From: Spizellomyces sp. 'palustris' | Lineage: Eukaryota; Chytridiomycota; Chytridiomycetes; Spizellomycetales; Spizellomycetaceae | Assembly: GCA_006535965.1 (NCBI GenBank) | Contig: QEAR01000082.1 | Coordinates: 1-64,000, forward strand | Reading direction: 5' to 3' | Length of the DNA stretch: 64,000 bases | Shown: positions 10,262-21,346 of the stretch, in pieces | Layout: each line of letters opens with the position of its first letter | Position numbering within the stretch: position 1 is the first letter of the stretch | Program-made: the position numbers and the translations under genes | The notes under the pieces: model-generated | The model's input: the letters and a program-made list of their open reading frames with translations, nothing else | Told to the model about the DNA's origin: nothing | Databases searched by the model: none

Positions 10262-10572
10262 GGTCGGTCCTTCATGGAATAGCCCCGAAAAGTCGTTCGC
10301 CGCAGTCAGCTACCACACGTCGTGTTGCCACCGTAAAGTACTCAGATCTCCAGTGGAGGAACGGTATGTGTATCGATGGGGTTGCTTGGAATGCTGCTGC
10401 ACTCTGACCCAGTTTGATGTGCGACACGTGAACAATGCGTATCTGGGCCACCCAGCAACTGCATCATCAGCGGCGGTGTTTGAACTCGACGCTAGCTGTT
10501 TCCGCCATCTCACACGATCTGAACACCATTTCCTCGCGCTTTTCTTACTAAAAGCAACCAAAATCACCCAAA

Positions 10573-13500
10573 ATGTCATGGCGTTCACCTACCGATGGCT
10601 TTGCGCCAAGCAGAGCCTCGCAGCAAGTGGTACAGGACAATGTTCGGTATGGAAAACGTGATAAATTATTCTTTGAAGCCAGACTTGACATGACGGCCTT
10701 CTCCAAACCATTATTTTCCTAGTGTTATGGATAAGACGTGGGAGAATATTCAAAAGAAAAGTAAGTTGTCTGGCCCCCAGCGAAGATATCGCGTAAAGCT
10801 GTTGCTGGACGTCCTCTTAATGGGATTTTGCTGTACCTTGGCAGCGTTCACAAATTGGATAAACAACCAGCTGAAGCAAAAGGACGTTGCACCACTCGAG
10901 AGCCTTGACACAGATTTGTGCACCGGCGAGAAACTCATTCAGCTCTTAGGTGTGAACTAATGCTAACCGATTCGCATCGAGTTCGGTTCCATTTACACAA
11001 GTGGACTCATCATTATGCGCACACAGAGATCATCGGAGATGAATCACTGGGAAGATACAACAAAACCCCCAAGCTCCGCATCCAGAAGGTTGAGAACATG
11101 AACAAGGCACTGGAGTTCATCCGGAGGCGTGGAGTCAATCTCACTAACATCGGAGCTGAGGTATCGTAGCTGGCTGATGCTTGATTTGGCAAGCTGCCAC
11201 CTAAACCGGCTTGTGCCATTCAATGCATTAGGACATTGTCGATGCCAACGTGAAGCTCATTCTCGGTCTTATTTGGACCATCATTCTTCGATTTACCATT
11301 TCGGAAATTAGTGAAGAGGGGCTTTCCGCGAAAGAAGGTGTGAAGGATTTCCATGTACTTTCGATGAACGGGAACCGAACGAGCTACTAATTCACTGTAC
11401 TCGAACAGGTCTTCTTTTATGGTGTCAACGAAGGACCGCACCCTATGCATCCGACTTCCATATCAAAGATTTCACCTTCAGGTACCTTGCGACTATTCGC
11501 TATACTTGTGAGATAGCTTTTATTGACTCAGGTCTCTCCATCAGCTGGCAGGACGGTCTTGCCTTGTAAGCTCTTGATGCGCTTTCGCGAGAATCCAGCC
11601 AGTTTCACTAAACATCCAGTCTTTAGATGCGCTTTGATTCACCGCCACCGTCCAGATCTGCTTGACTATTGGGCGCTTGACAAAGTATGTGCATGTGTAT
11701 CTGTTGCGCGGAAAAGCAGTAAACGTGAGTTGAATGTAACCATTGCAACCGTATGTTTAGAGAAAAAGGCACGAAAACACGCAATTGGCGTTCGATGTCG
11801 CCGAACAGCAACTTGGCATTCCTAAGCTCTTCGAGGTCGAAGATATCGTGGATGTGGCCAAGGTACACATCCTTTCTAACAAGCTGATAACCAGATATAT
11901 TCTGATTTTCATCAAATATGTAGCCCGATGAACGCTCTGTGATGACATATGTTGCTCAGTACTTCCACGCTTTTTCGGCTCAAGATAAAATGGGCGTAGC
12001 CGGCAGACGTGTTGGACAGATGGGAGTGGTATGACGGCACCCTGACTTTTTCAATCAATACTCTTGTATCTCATTGACATTGTGTCTCAGGTTATGCAAC
12101 AAGCCTGGGAAATGCAAAACGAATATGAACGTCGCGTCCGCGCTTTGATGGACGCCATCAACGGGATTCAATCCATTTGGGGAAGCTCTGGCTTTGCTGG
12201 GTACAGCGACGCAAGGCGACAGTTGCATGAGTTTGAAACGTACAAAAGTACTACTAAGAGGGGCTGGGTAGCGGAGAGGCGTGAATTGGACAGTGTTAGT
12301 ATGGCAAATCATTTCGATTTAAAGTTGCGAGATTGATCTTGATGAAATGTGTTTGTAATTTCAGCTTCTCGGAAACATTCAAACAAAGTTGAAAACATAT
12401 AACTTGCGACAGTACTCGCCGCCTCAAGGACATACCCTGCAGGTATGCAAACGGGCTACTCTGTGTTTTATAATGACCGAGCTCATCATTTATTGGCATA
12501 AAGGATCTAGCTACCTGCTGGGACTCCCTCGTCGAGGTCGAAGCGGCGCGAAAGCGAGCCATCACTGTCTACATTCGGGAGTAAGTGTCGTTGCCCCTCA
12601 GCCCCAAGGCACCCTGTAAAGTAATCATGTTTGCACCCAGCACGAAGGATGCCCTCAAAAAGAAGTTCGCCAATGCTGCCAACCAATTCCAAACCAATCT
12701 GAACAACATTTCTGGGTCGCTGACTGATTTGGAGGGTGATCTCAGCGTAAGCATATCCCAAGGGCTTTAACAAGGATGTTCTCTAACGACGCGTGCCTGT
12801 GCCCTGCAGAACCAATTGGACACTGTACAAGAATTGATTCTCAGACTTGAGCCGTTGAAGAACGACCTGCAGGTCCGGATCCCAGGAGCACATTTGCACA
12901 AGTGCTTTGCTAATCTCAACATTCTCTAGGATCTTGAACGATTGAACGCGGAGTGCATGGAGGCGCACATTGAAGGTGAGTTATGGCCGCTTCTTATCGG
13001 GACATGACGCTTACAGACTCATGCATACTTGCCCATGCAGACAATGAGTGAGTTGCTACGAAAAATGACAAGATTATATTGCGGTTTTGCGTTTGACGAT
13101 CCTTTTATCCAGATTCACGATCTACTCGGTTGAAGACCTGTCCTTTGATTTCGGCCTTCTCACTCAATCTGTCGTCAAAAAGTCTGCATTCATCGAGAAT
13201 CAAATGGTCGCGAGAACCAAAACAAACATCACCCCTGAGCAGCTGGAAGAATTTACAGAGGTAGGAGTTCCTGAAGCTGACTTTATATTATAACTGTGAA
13301 CAGTATATTGACGTTTTCATGTTGTAGACCTTCCGCTTGTGTGATGTGGATAACTCCAATTCTTTGAAACGTGAAGAGTTCAAGTCTGCGCTGCAAGCAG
13401 AGGGTACAGATTTCGGCGTGAGTACCTCCAGTGTGCCATGTGTATATCTCAACCGTCAATTCTAATATGATAACCATCGTACGTAAAACAGGACACGACG

Positions 13501-13846
13501 TTTGAGAATCTCTTCCAAAGCGCCGTACGCGGCGGCGAGGAAGTTTCTTTTGAACAGTTCATCGATTTCATGAAAGCTCAACAAGAAGATCGCGCCAATC
13601 CTGAGCAACTCAAGGTCTCGTTCCAGACCCTTGCGGGTGACAAGGTGAGAAACATACCGACTGTCGACTGGAAATCCGACAACATCTAAATTCACGCGGT
13701 ATCTTTTCCAATAGCCGTATATTACCGAAGCCGATCTCTACCGTGGGGGTCTTGCGCCTGCCCTCGTCGAGTACCTCAAACAAGCCATGCCAACCCGTGG
13801 CGAAGGATATGATTATGCGCAGTTTGTGGATGGAGTTTTTGTCTAG
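10573..13846 (+). CDS. Alpha-actinin (short fungal form)
   Basis: This is an actin-bundling protein of the contractile ring and actin networks. The start [10 protein letters not shown] is followed by the first calponin-homology domain ([39 protein letters not shown], then [13 protein letters not shown]). The second CH domain includes [34 protein letters not shown] and [19 protein letters not shown], ending [17 protein letters not shown]. The rod is short (about two spectrin-like coiled-coil repeats, roughly 12.1-13.0 kb) against four in animals, as in other fungal alpha-actinins. The C-terminal EF-hand module has one canonical loop, [13 protein letters not shown], preceded by [15 protein letters not shown], and a degenerate second half ending [10 protein letters not shown]. 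The gene is split by more than ten introns. Ca2+ sensitivity is plausible for the first loop only. Confidence 0.93.
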
Positions 13847-14020
13847 TTATGCGCGCACATTGCAGTTTGCGTATATTGTATGAGGAAGGGATATCGGTTG
13901 ACAGTGATACTAGGATCCAATTATATTGTTTTTCCCTAGTTTATCGTAAAGTGTTGATGATAGTAAATAGGTTTGCGTTGTCTATTGGCTGTCCACTTTT
14001 TGTGACCACCCATGCTACGT

Positions 14021-16063
14021 TCATAAATACTCGGCTAAAGGCTCCAATAAGTCCATGTCCGCATCCAACTTCCTCCCAACCCCCTCAATAATTACAGAAC
14101 AAACAAACAGCCCAACAAACTCTCCATCCAGTCCAATCCGATGATCCCTCAACAATGTCGCAACCCGCGCAATGATCTTTGCGGTATGAATCCTGGACAG
14201 TGGGAGCCGGCCGCCCGCGTCCATTTTCAAGTCATCCATAATGACACGCAATGTTTCCTTTGCTCCTTCAGGGTCCCGCACATTGTCAGGATCTTTACAT
14301 CGCGTCAAGAGCAACTCTGCAATGCGAGCACCATCGTATTCCAACCCAGCTCGAAAGGATTCCTTGACATTATCCATGTTCTTTGGACTCAGACTGGACA
14401 CAATCCCCGCGTCCAGGAGCACAACCTGAGGCTCATACCCTTCGTTCAGCATCCGCTGTAGAATCGATTTCCAGGCATCCAATGGTGCACGAGCAAGGTT
14501 GTCCAATGCGTCGCGCGCGAGAGTTTGAGGATGGAAGAGGAATTGGGTTTTGGCGTCTTGGGTAGGGTCTATTTTGGTTGTGAGCCATGCCCCGGCTTTT
14601 TGAGCCATGCTGGGTGACGAGGGGGTGCGCGAAAAAGTGATGAGGATGTTGCCAGGGTGGAGGTCGCAGTGGTAAAAGTTGTCTTTGAGGATCATTTGCT
14701 GATAGTTGTTGGTTGGTATGGTCGGTTAGTAGGTCAACAGGAAACCAGAGTGACTGTTTATCAAGCGTACCATGAATGCCGAAACTCCAATATGAGCCAG
14801 TTGGCCATCGTAGGGTGTCGGCCCATTATCCAGCAAACTCCTCAACAACAACCCATGATGAAACGTTTCGACCAAGACTCGTCGAGATGCCTTGAGGGGC
14901 TTGGGAAAAGTGACATTCGCCACTCCCCTTCTCCGCCCCTTCTCATCTTGGCCCTCAAAGTTCTCCCGAAAGATGTCCAGATTTCGAGCTTCAATGGTCA
15001 TGTCCATTTGATCTCGCATCATGCGGTCAAAGGTGGCAATTTCCTCTGAAACGGAGAGGTACTTTGCGGCTGGGAAGAGGCTGAGAAAGGCACCAAAGGC
15101 GACGAGAAGGGCCAGGTCGATCGATACTTGTTCTTCTACGTTGGGGTGAAGGACTTTGATGGCGCATTCTACGGGTGGGGATGTATCGGTGGGTTTGAGG
15201 ACCGCGCGGTGAACTTGGGCGACCGCACCGACACCAATGGGATCTACATCAAATTCAATAAAAATATCATCGAGCGGTACGTTGTTGTAGAGGGCTTGGA
15301 CAGCCGATCGGGTTGCGGAAAACGGGTGGGGTGTCACACGGTTCTGGAGACGAGCAAAGACGGCGCAGATTTCGGGAGGAATCAGGTCGGTCCGGGAGCT
15401 AGTCCATTGTCCCAGCTAGCCAATGCCATAGTCAAGAATACAAGAATGAATCCGATGAGTTAACACACTTCAGACAACATGAAATAAAAAACAAACCTTT
15501 ATAAAGAAGGGTCCACACCTCTCCAAAGCCCATGCACATAATCTCACCCACCAAAGCCTCACTCCCCCATCCTCCCCCCTCCCCCCTCTCGCAATCCTCT
15601 GCCGGTTCATGTACCACCAAACAGGAAATGTGATAACAACAGGGGCAAAAAAGAATGCGAGCACCACAATGCGCCAGCAGAGTCGGAGGAGGGTTAACGG
15701 TGTTTTCGAAAGCCGTGTTGTTGATACGGGTCGGGGAGCTTCCTCAATGACAGCGGGGATGGAGGCAGAGACTTTATCCTCGTCCGCGGCGTAAATTACA
15801 GGAAGGAAACAGAGGCACCCCACTCCACTGAGACCCCATATTGAGAGGCGATACCGATGGAATCGCTCTTTCACAGTGGTTATCGATATGGCAGAGGAAC
15901 GTATCTTTGACACCATGCAACTCGACAGTGTCCTGCATGGGATGAGAGACGGCACAATGCGTGTCGAGAGGAGTCGACCTGTAGTCCATGGTACGGACAC
16001 TCGTACGCACAGCAATGTCGGGGAATAAAATAGGAGGGCTGGTCTGGATCTCAGGAGCATCAT
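14021..16063 (-). CDS. ADCK2-like UbiB/ABC1 atypical kinase, mitochondrial
   Basis: Exons are 16063-15497, 15415-14771 and 14698-14021 (629 aa). The basic, hydrophobic N-terminus and a membrane segment (VLAFFFAPVVITFPVWWYM) fit mitochondrial import and inner-membrane anchoring. The family's KxGQ motif is formed across the first intron (FIK then LGQW), followed by SSRTDLIPPEICAVFARLQ. A glycine-rich loop replacement (IGVGAVAQVHRAV), the ATP-site lysine in VECAIKVLHP, the catalytic-loop equivalent NFYHCDLHPGNIL and the metal-binding VVLLDAGIVSSL are all visible. UbiB-family members support coenzyme Q synthesis and mitochondrial lipid handling. The ADCK2 assignment rests on the HCDLHPGN/DAGI arrangement and the loop sequence rather than on a search. 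The gene ends convergently with alpha-actinin, 174 bp apart. Confidence 0.85.
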
Positions 16064-16722
16064 GTTCCGCTTCGCCTGCAGGACGACAGCATTTGATGGG
16101 ATTTAAAGTTGCTGGATGAGTGACGCGTGCCGGGGCGGCGGCCGATCGTCGCAATACAAAAAGCCCTTTCTCCCGTTGATCCATTTGTTTAGAAGGACAG
16201 TTTGTCGTCTTCAACACACATATCAACGTCAACGACGAGGGACGATGACAACGACCGATGACAAGGACGAGGAACACATTCTATAGTCTATGAATTAGAG
16301 CATAGCGTAAATACTTTTGGTCCATCAAAATGGACAGTCAGCGAGTCAGGTGCCTGGCATATCGCTGCATGACAGTCTTAAAAACAAAACTCACACCAGA
16401 GTTGGGCAACAACAGGAGAAACGCCCCGTCCATTGTGAACATGACAAGATACTAAAGTCTCGTCGTTGCGGAATTTCTTGTGGATTCGCTTTGGCTCTTT
16501 AGGAATATCAATGCTATATGCTTCTTTTTGATTCCAACGTAATTCTGTAGAGTTTTGAGCATCCTCGTCATAGAAAACGCACTCATAGAAAGTGATAGAT
16601 TTCTCCCTTTATCTATTTCAAAGGTCAAAGATGACTTCTGCATACGTCAAACAAAATGATTTATTCTGACAAAATATTTAAATAAAACAAGAAAAAAAAA
16701 ACAACAAAATATCAACTAAAAT
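16064..16722. other. Spacer between ADCK2-like and eEF3 genes
   Basis: This 659-bp stretch lies upstream of the ADCK2-like gene and downstream of eEF3, both on the minus strand. The part next to eEF3 (16670-16725) is A-rich with AATAAA-like words on the plus strand. No gene was recognised. Confidence 0.4.
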
Positions 16723-19700
16723 CTAAAAATCATCTTCGTCGGATTCGGAAAGGGGCTCTCCGTTCTTGACTTTAAGGGCGCGACGCTTCTCCTTTGCCTT
16801 CAATTCCTTGCGGGTAAGCTTTCTCTTGGACTTCACCTTGCTCACGTTGCCAAAAGCGTCAGTAACAGTCTCGGCTTCCTTCATCTCAATCTTCTCAATG
16901 GGCATGTCACGCTTGGCTCCAGTGATGGAAAGCCTTCCAGCATCAACGTTCCACACTTCGGGGCAAATCGCACCAGTGAACTCGCGGTTGTGAGAAATGA
17001 TAACGACACCTCCGCCAAAGTCTTGAATGGCACCAGCAAGAGCACCAAGGGAATCACGGTCTAGATAGTTGGTAGGCTCATCAAGGACCAACATGTGGGG
17101 GTTGTTCCACATGGCAGCTCCAAGGACAACCTTGACCTTTTGTCCTCCAGACAAACCACGGATACGGCTGTGGGTAGCAAACTCGGGTTGCAAACCGACA
17201 TCATTGAGGTGCTGCTCGACTCCCTTTTGAGTCAAGGGACGGGCGTACATGCCCTCCTTGGCAGCTTCCTTCTCATCAAACCATTGAACCATCTTTTCGA
17301 AACCCCAGTCCTCAAGACGGTCGCGAGAGTGCCATGTGTTGTCATCGTGGGGACGGTTCATCCACTTGACCTCGTACTCGTATGAACGCTTGGCCTTACG
17401 ACGACCCATAATTTCCTCGAAGAGACGCTTCTCGCCTTCAATGGTAATGGGCTTAATGAGCGCAGCCTCCTCCTCGGGAGTCAACTGGCGGGCAGCCTTG
17501 ATGAGGGATTCCTTGTCCTCCCCGTACTGGTAACGCCAACGAATGTACTCGTTGGGAGTCTTGTCGAGGTGCTGCTCCACGTGATGGAAGGCGTGCTGGG
17601 CCACGTAGGCCACACGAAGGTTGGGGTGCTTCCAGACGTCACCAGATTCAGCAACGAGCTCACCAGTCAGGAGCTTGATCATGGTAGATTTACCAGCACC
17701 GTTGGGACCAATGACGGCAACACGAGAGTTGAGAGAGCATTGCAACGAGATACCAGTAAGTGTAGGTTTGGTGCCACCAGGGTATGTGAAGTTGACGCCA
17801 ATCATCTTCAAGATCGCCTTGTCCTTGGACTTGATACCTTCAAGGAATCCAGGCTCGGGGAACTTGAACTTTACGGTAGCGGCAGAGAGCTCGTAGTAGG
17901 ATTTAGCCTCGGGACGCTGCTCCACAAATTTGGACAAGTTACCACGGTAGGTCTTGAGTTTGCGGTTCTCGTAGTGGATGATGTTGGTGCAAACGTTGTC
18001 CAAGAATTTAGAGTCGTGAGAGACGATCATCGAGGTCACGTTGGGGAGGTTGGTCAGGTAGTCAACCAACCACTGGACGTTGGTCACATCGAGATGGTTT
18101 GTAGGCTCGTCAAGAAGAAGAATATCGGCATTCTCCAACATGGCACGAGCAAGCTCGAGCTTCATCTTCCAACCACCAGAAAGGGAACCGACGGCCTGAG
18201 CAAGACGCTCCTCGTTGAAGCCGACGCTCTTCAAAATGTTGACAACTTCGTCCTTCTTCTCCATCATTTTGGGGTCAGCAAGGACGAAGTCCAGCACGGA
18301 TAAGTCGGCGTCCTCAGCTTGGAGGGTGTGCTCGACAAAGACGGTCTTCAACTCATCTGCTGGAGGGAAACCTTCCAACTGACCGTTTGCAATAGCACGC
18401 ATAAGAGTAGACTTTCCAACACCGTTGGGACCGCAGAGACCGTAACGTTGACCACGGACCAATCGGAGCTTGGTGTTGTTGAGCAGAATCATACCACCGT
18501 ACGCAAGAGAGAATTCGCAGTTGCAAAGTTCTTCGCCCTCCTCCAGGTCTTCTTGCTTGGCATCCTTCTGACGAAGTTTGTCCAAGGCCTGGTAGTGAGC
18601 GAGCAAGGGCTTGGCAAGAGCCTTGGCCTTTTCCTCACCGACAAAAGGGGCGATGAAAGCGACAGTGGCACCGTGCCAGTCGGGGGTGTTGAAGATGCGT
18701 GTGTCATACATGGCCTCAATGTGGGCAGCCACGTACTCGAGCGTCTGAGCATCAACTTCACCACCACCAACGTCCTTGATGGTCTTCTTCAAAGTGTCGA
18801 GGACTTCCTGGTGAGCGTCGGCCTTGCGTTTGGCCACAGTCTCAGGGTCCTCAGTCGCAACATCGGCACCACCACCGACACGAATGAGGGTGGCCTTAGC
18901 ACGGGCAGCAACAGCACGAAGCTCAGGATCGGCCTGCACGTCAATGATACGTTCGATACCGGGGAGAAGAGGAGGCAAGAACTGATGGGCCTCGGCGGGG
19001 TTCTCAACGAGCTTACACATGTTGTCAATAATAACACAAGTTTGACGGAGCACAGCGGGCTTGCGCTCAGAGAGACCACGAGTGAGAAGAGGACCCATGA
19101 TGGCAAGGGTAGGAGCTTGAACTTCAGTTACGAAAGTGGTAGCAGCGAGCTTGAACACGCATTCTGGCACTTCGTCGGGGTCAGCGATACATCCAATCAA
19201 TGAGGGCAAGAATGGAATAATATCAATGTTGTCAATGGTTCCAGTAACCTGTGTCATGGCCTCCTTGGCGGCGACCTGGACTTCAGGCTTTGTGTCCCAC
19301 ATGCATGTAGAGACGACAGGAAGGATTTCGGGCAAGCACGCGCACACTTGGCTTGCAGAGTGTTCAGACATGCGGCCGAGGTATTTTAGGGCCGCGACCT
19401 TTGTTTGCCACTTTTTCTCGTTTGTGAGCTGGGAGAGGAGGAGAGGGACAAGGACGCGGACCGAGAATCGTCCAGGGAGCTTGAAGAGCGCATCACCAGC
19501 TTCTTCGGCAGCGGCACGGACATCCTTGTCCTTGTCACCAAATAGCTCAATAACGAGGGGAAGTTGGCAAACGAGGTAAGCTTCCGCAGTGTGACCAAGG
19601 GCCTCTACAAAGGCGGTAATCGCGAGCACCGAGCCTTCACGCGCTCCAGCGCTTTTCTTGTGTTCGGATGCGGTTTTCAAAGCGTCCAGGATACCGTACT

Positions 19701-19851
19701 GGGTGAGACCGACACGCGCGCCAGCCGTCTTGACGATACCAGCCAAGTCTTTGGCAGCGGTCCGTCGCTCATCCGAGGTCGCGGCGGTGGTGAGGGTGTT
19801 GAGGAGGTCGCCGACAAGAGTCGCGGTCTTTGGGTCAGCCTTTGCAGCCAT
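16723..19851 (-). CDS. Translation elongation factor 3 (eEF3, ABC-F family)
   Basis: This is the fungus-type ribosome-bound ATPase that helps release E-site tRNA during elongation. It is one uninterrupted 1042-codon frame, the usual length. The N-terminal HEAT repeats (about residues 1-320) are followed by a helical linker. The first ABC domain has Walker A GPNGVGKST, signature LSGGWKMKLELARAML and Walker B LLLDEPTNHLD. The second has GPNGAGKST, signature LSGGQKVKVVLGAAM and LVLDEPTNYLDRDSLG, with the diagnostic chromodomain-like insertion (SYEYEVKWMNRPHDDNTW) between Walker A and the signature. A lysine-rich tail ends the protein. It is intronless in a region of intron-rich genes and has strong C/G-ending codon bias, both fitting very high expression. 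That bias also creates long antisense open frames. Confidence 0.97.
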   Translation of the reverse strand: MAAKADPKTATLVGDLLNTLTTAATSDERRTAAKDLAGIVKTAGARVGLTQYGILDALKTASEHKKSAGAREGSVLAITAFVEALGHTAEAYLVCQLPLVIELFGDKDKDVRAAAEEAGDALFKLPGRFSVRVLVPLLLSQLTNEKKWQTKVAALKYLGRMSEHSASQVCACLPEILPVVSTCMWDTKPEVQVAAKEAMTQVTGTIDNIDIIPFLPSLIGCIADPDEVPECVFKLAATTFVTEVQAPTLAIMGPLLTRGLSERKPAVLRQTCVIIDNMCKLVENPAEAHQFLPPLLPGIERIIDVQADPELRAVAARAKATLIRVGGGADVATEDPETVAKRKADAHQEVLDTLKKTIKDVGGGEVDAQTLEYVAAHIEAMYDTRIFNTPDWHGATVAFIAPFVGEEKAKALAKPLLAHYQALDKLRQKDAKQEDLEEGEELCNCEFSLAYGGMILLNNTKLRLVRGQRYGLCGPNGVGKSTLMRAIANGQLEGFPPADELKTVFVEHTLQAEDADLSVLDFVLADPKMMEKKDEVVNILKSVGFNEERLAQAVGSLSGGWKMKLELARAMLENADILLLDEPTNHLDVTNVQWLVDYLTNLPNVTSMIVSHDSKFLDNVCTNIIHYENRKLKTYRGNLSKFVEQRPEAKSYYELSAATVKFKFPEPGFLEGIKSKDKAILKMIGVNFTYPGGTKPTLTGISLQCSLNSRVAVIGPNGAGKSTMIKLLTGELVAESGDVWKHPNLRVAYVAQHAFHHVEQHLDKTPNEYIRWRYQYGEDKESLIKAARQLTPEEEAALIKPITIEGEKRLFEEIMGRRKAKRSYEYEVKWMNRPHDDNTWHSRDRLEDWGFEKMVQWFDEKEAAKEGMYARPLTQKGVEQHLNDVGLQPEFATHSRIRGLSGGQKVKVVLGAAMWNNPHMLVLDEPTNYLDRDSLGALAGAIQDFGGGVVIISHNREFTGAICPEVWNVDAGRLSITGAKRDMPIEKIEMKEAETVTDAFGNVSKVKSKRKLTRKELKAKEKRRALKVKNGEPLSESDEDDF

Positions 19852-19963
19852 TTGTGGTATGATAATAAGAATAAAACGAGGAAAACAAGGACTCTTCTAT
19901 AAATGTTCTAAAGTCTAAATAACAAAAGAGGAACAAGAGGAAAAAGTGAGTGAAATGACACCC

Positions 19964-19971
19964 TTTATATA
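19964..19971 (-). promoter_or_regulatory. Probable TATA box of eEF3
   Basis: Read on the minus strand this is TATATAAA within GGGTATATAAAGGG, about 113 bp upstream of the eEF3 start codon. Position and sequence suit a core promoter of a highly expressed gene. Assignment is by motif only. Confidence 0.5.
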
Positions 19972-21346
19972 CCCGTAGCAGACAGAAAAAAAGAACTGCG
20001 CCAATGCGGTGGGGACACCGCCATTCACTGCAGTCCGGCGTCGTCGTCGCTCGTTGACTACTTACCGAACAGATATCCAAAATTCCTCGATAAAAATAAG
20101 ACGGGACAGCAGACGGGGGTGTGGGGACAATGGACGGAAGGAAGGGAAACCCGCTGGCTAACGCAAAAAAAGAAGAAAAAAAAAGCGGGGGGCAACTCGT
20201 CCACTCCCTTTTTATATCCGCGACGGGGACGAGACGAAAAAAACCAGGAGAAAAAAAAAAGCGAGAGTTGAGTGGAATGCAATCCAATCACACTCCAAGG
20301 GTAAAAATGTTGCCATCCATTCAGACAGACACGTGAAGGAGATAAGGACACGTGACGTACCAGGAAATCGCTGTAGTAAGAATATGGCATGAACGTTTCC
20401 AACCACTGGGAGGTAGCAATGACAGTCCACATCTGCATCGACTTGTTGGTATTTCCAGCACACGAATAGAGTGCGGTACTAGAAACTGTATCTCCCCATG
20501 CTACAGTCATTAGCAATGCCCAGCTAATGTCATTCTTTCTGCCACCAGTGGATTCTTCTGCTATACACTTGTATGCGGCGACAGGACGACAAAGCCCATT
20601 CAAGGATGCTGCTCTCCGTGGGCGACATGTTACTTTCTGTACAATGCGCTCCGGGGAGTATGGGCGTTAGTGGAGATACTGCAATGAATCGAGTGCATTC
20701 CATCCAGTGATTACAGCTGCTCATCCAACTGCGCACAGACGCATTGAATCTCCCTGGGTCGACGGTCGAGTTGGAGAAGTCGGTGGAAGGGATGAGGCTG
20801 TCTTGCTACGTCGAATTGGATGGCCATGTTTTACCTATCGCTGCTTTCGTACAGGCAAAAGATCAGCCAATAATAAAGCAATCCTTTATTTCCAAAGTCG
20901 ACAACCAGTCATGTGGTGCATCTTGCAGTCCTGATGCAATGGACGCTATATCCCCTCCAACATCTCGCTCCTTCTCGGAAGTGTGTGCTCTCTTCCAACT
21001 GGACAAGGGTCTGGCATACAATGGGAAGAGTGAAAAGTGCTAAAGTGCTGTGCACCTCAAGAACAAACAAAAAGCAACTTTGGGAGACGGGCGCGCGCTA
21101 GAAAAACACAACACACACGCCCATTCATTTCCCCATTGAATTTTTGGCGCTCCCTCCAAGCTAACAACCCTTCTCTCGTCCAAAGTCATTTCGCACCCAT
21201 TTTTTGCACACATACCATTCAGGGTCTTTGGTTCTTTGGCCATTCCCAGCTGCTTCTGGCAATCTCCTGTCTCTGCATTCTACACTAGCTCTTTTTCTGG
21301 TTAGACATTTGCTACCCTGGCGCCTCTCATTCCACTCCGCTCTTCC
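19972..21346. other. Divergent intergenic region between eEF3 and phosphodiesterase
   Basis: The region holds the promoters of both genes. Purine- and pyrimidine-rich runs lie at 20165-20265. A minus-strand frame at about 20,735-20,310 reads partly like protein (ISWALLMTVAWGDTVSSTAL, MWTVIATSQWLETFMPYSYY) but matches nothing I know, changes frame near 20,600 and lacks a convincing exon layout. It may be a gene fragment or chance. Confidence 0.35.

Noticed and set aside
17569-19203. Two long plus-strand open frames (244 and 294 codons) antisense to eEF3
   Set aside because: They arise from the strong codon bias of the eEF3 gene on the other strand, show no protein family features, and sit exactly under a fully conserved ABC-F protein.
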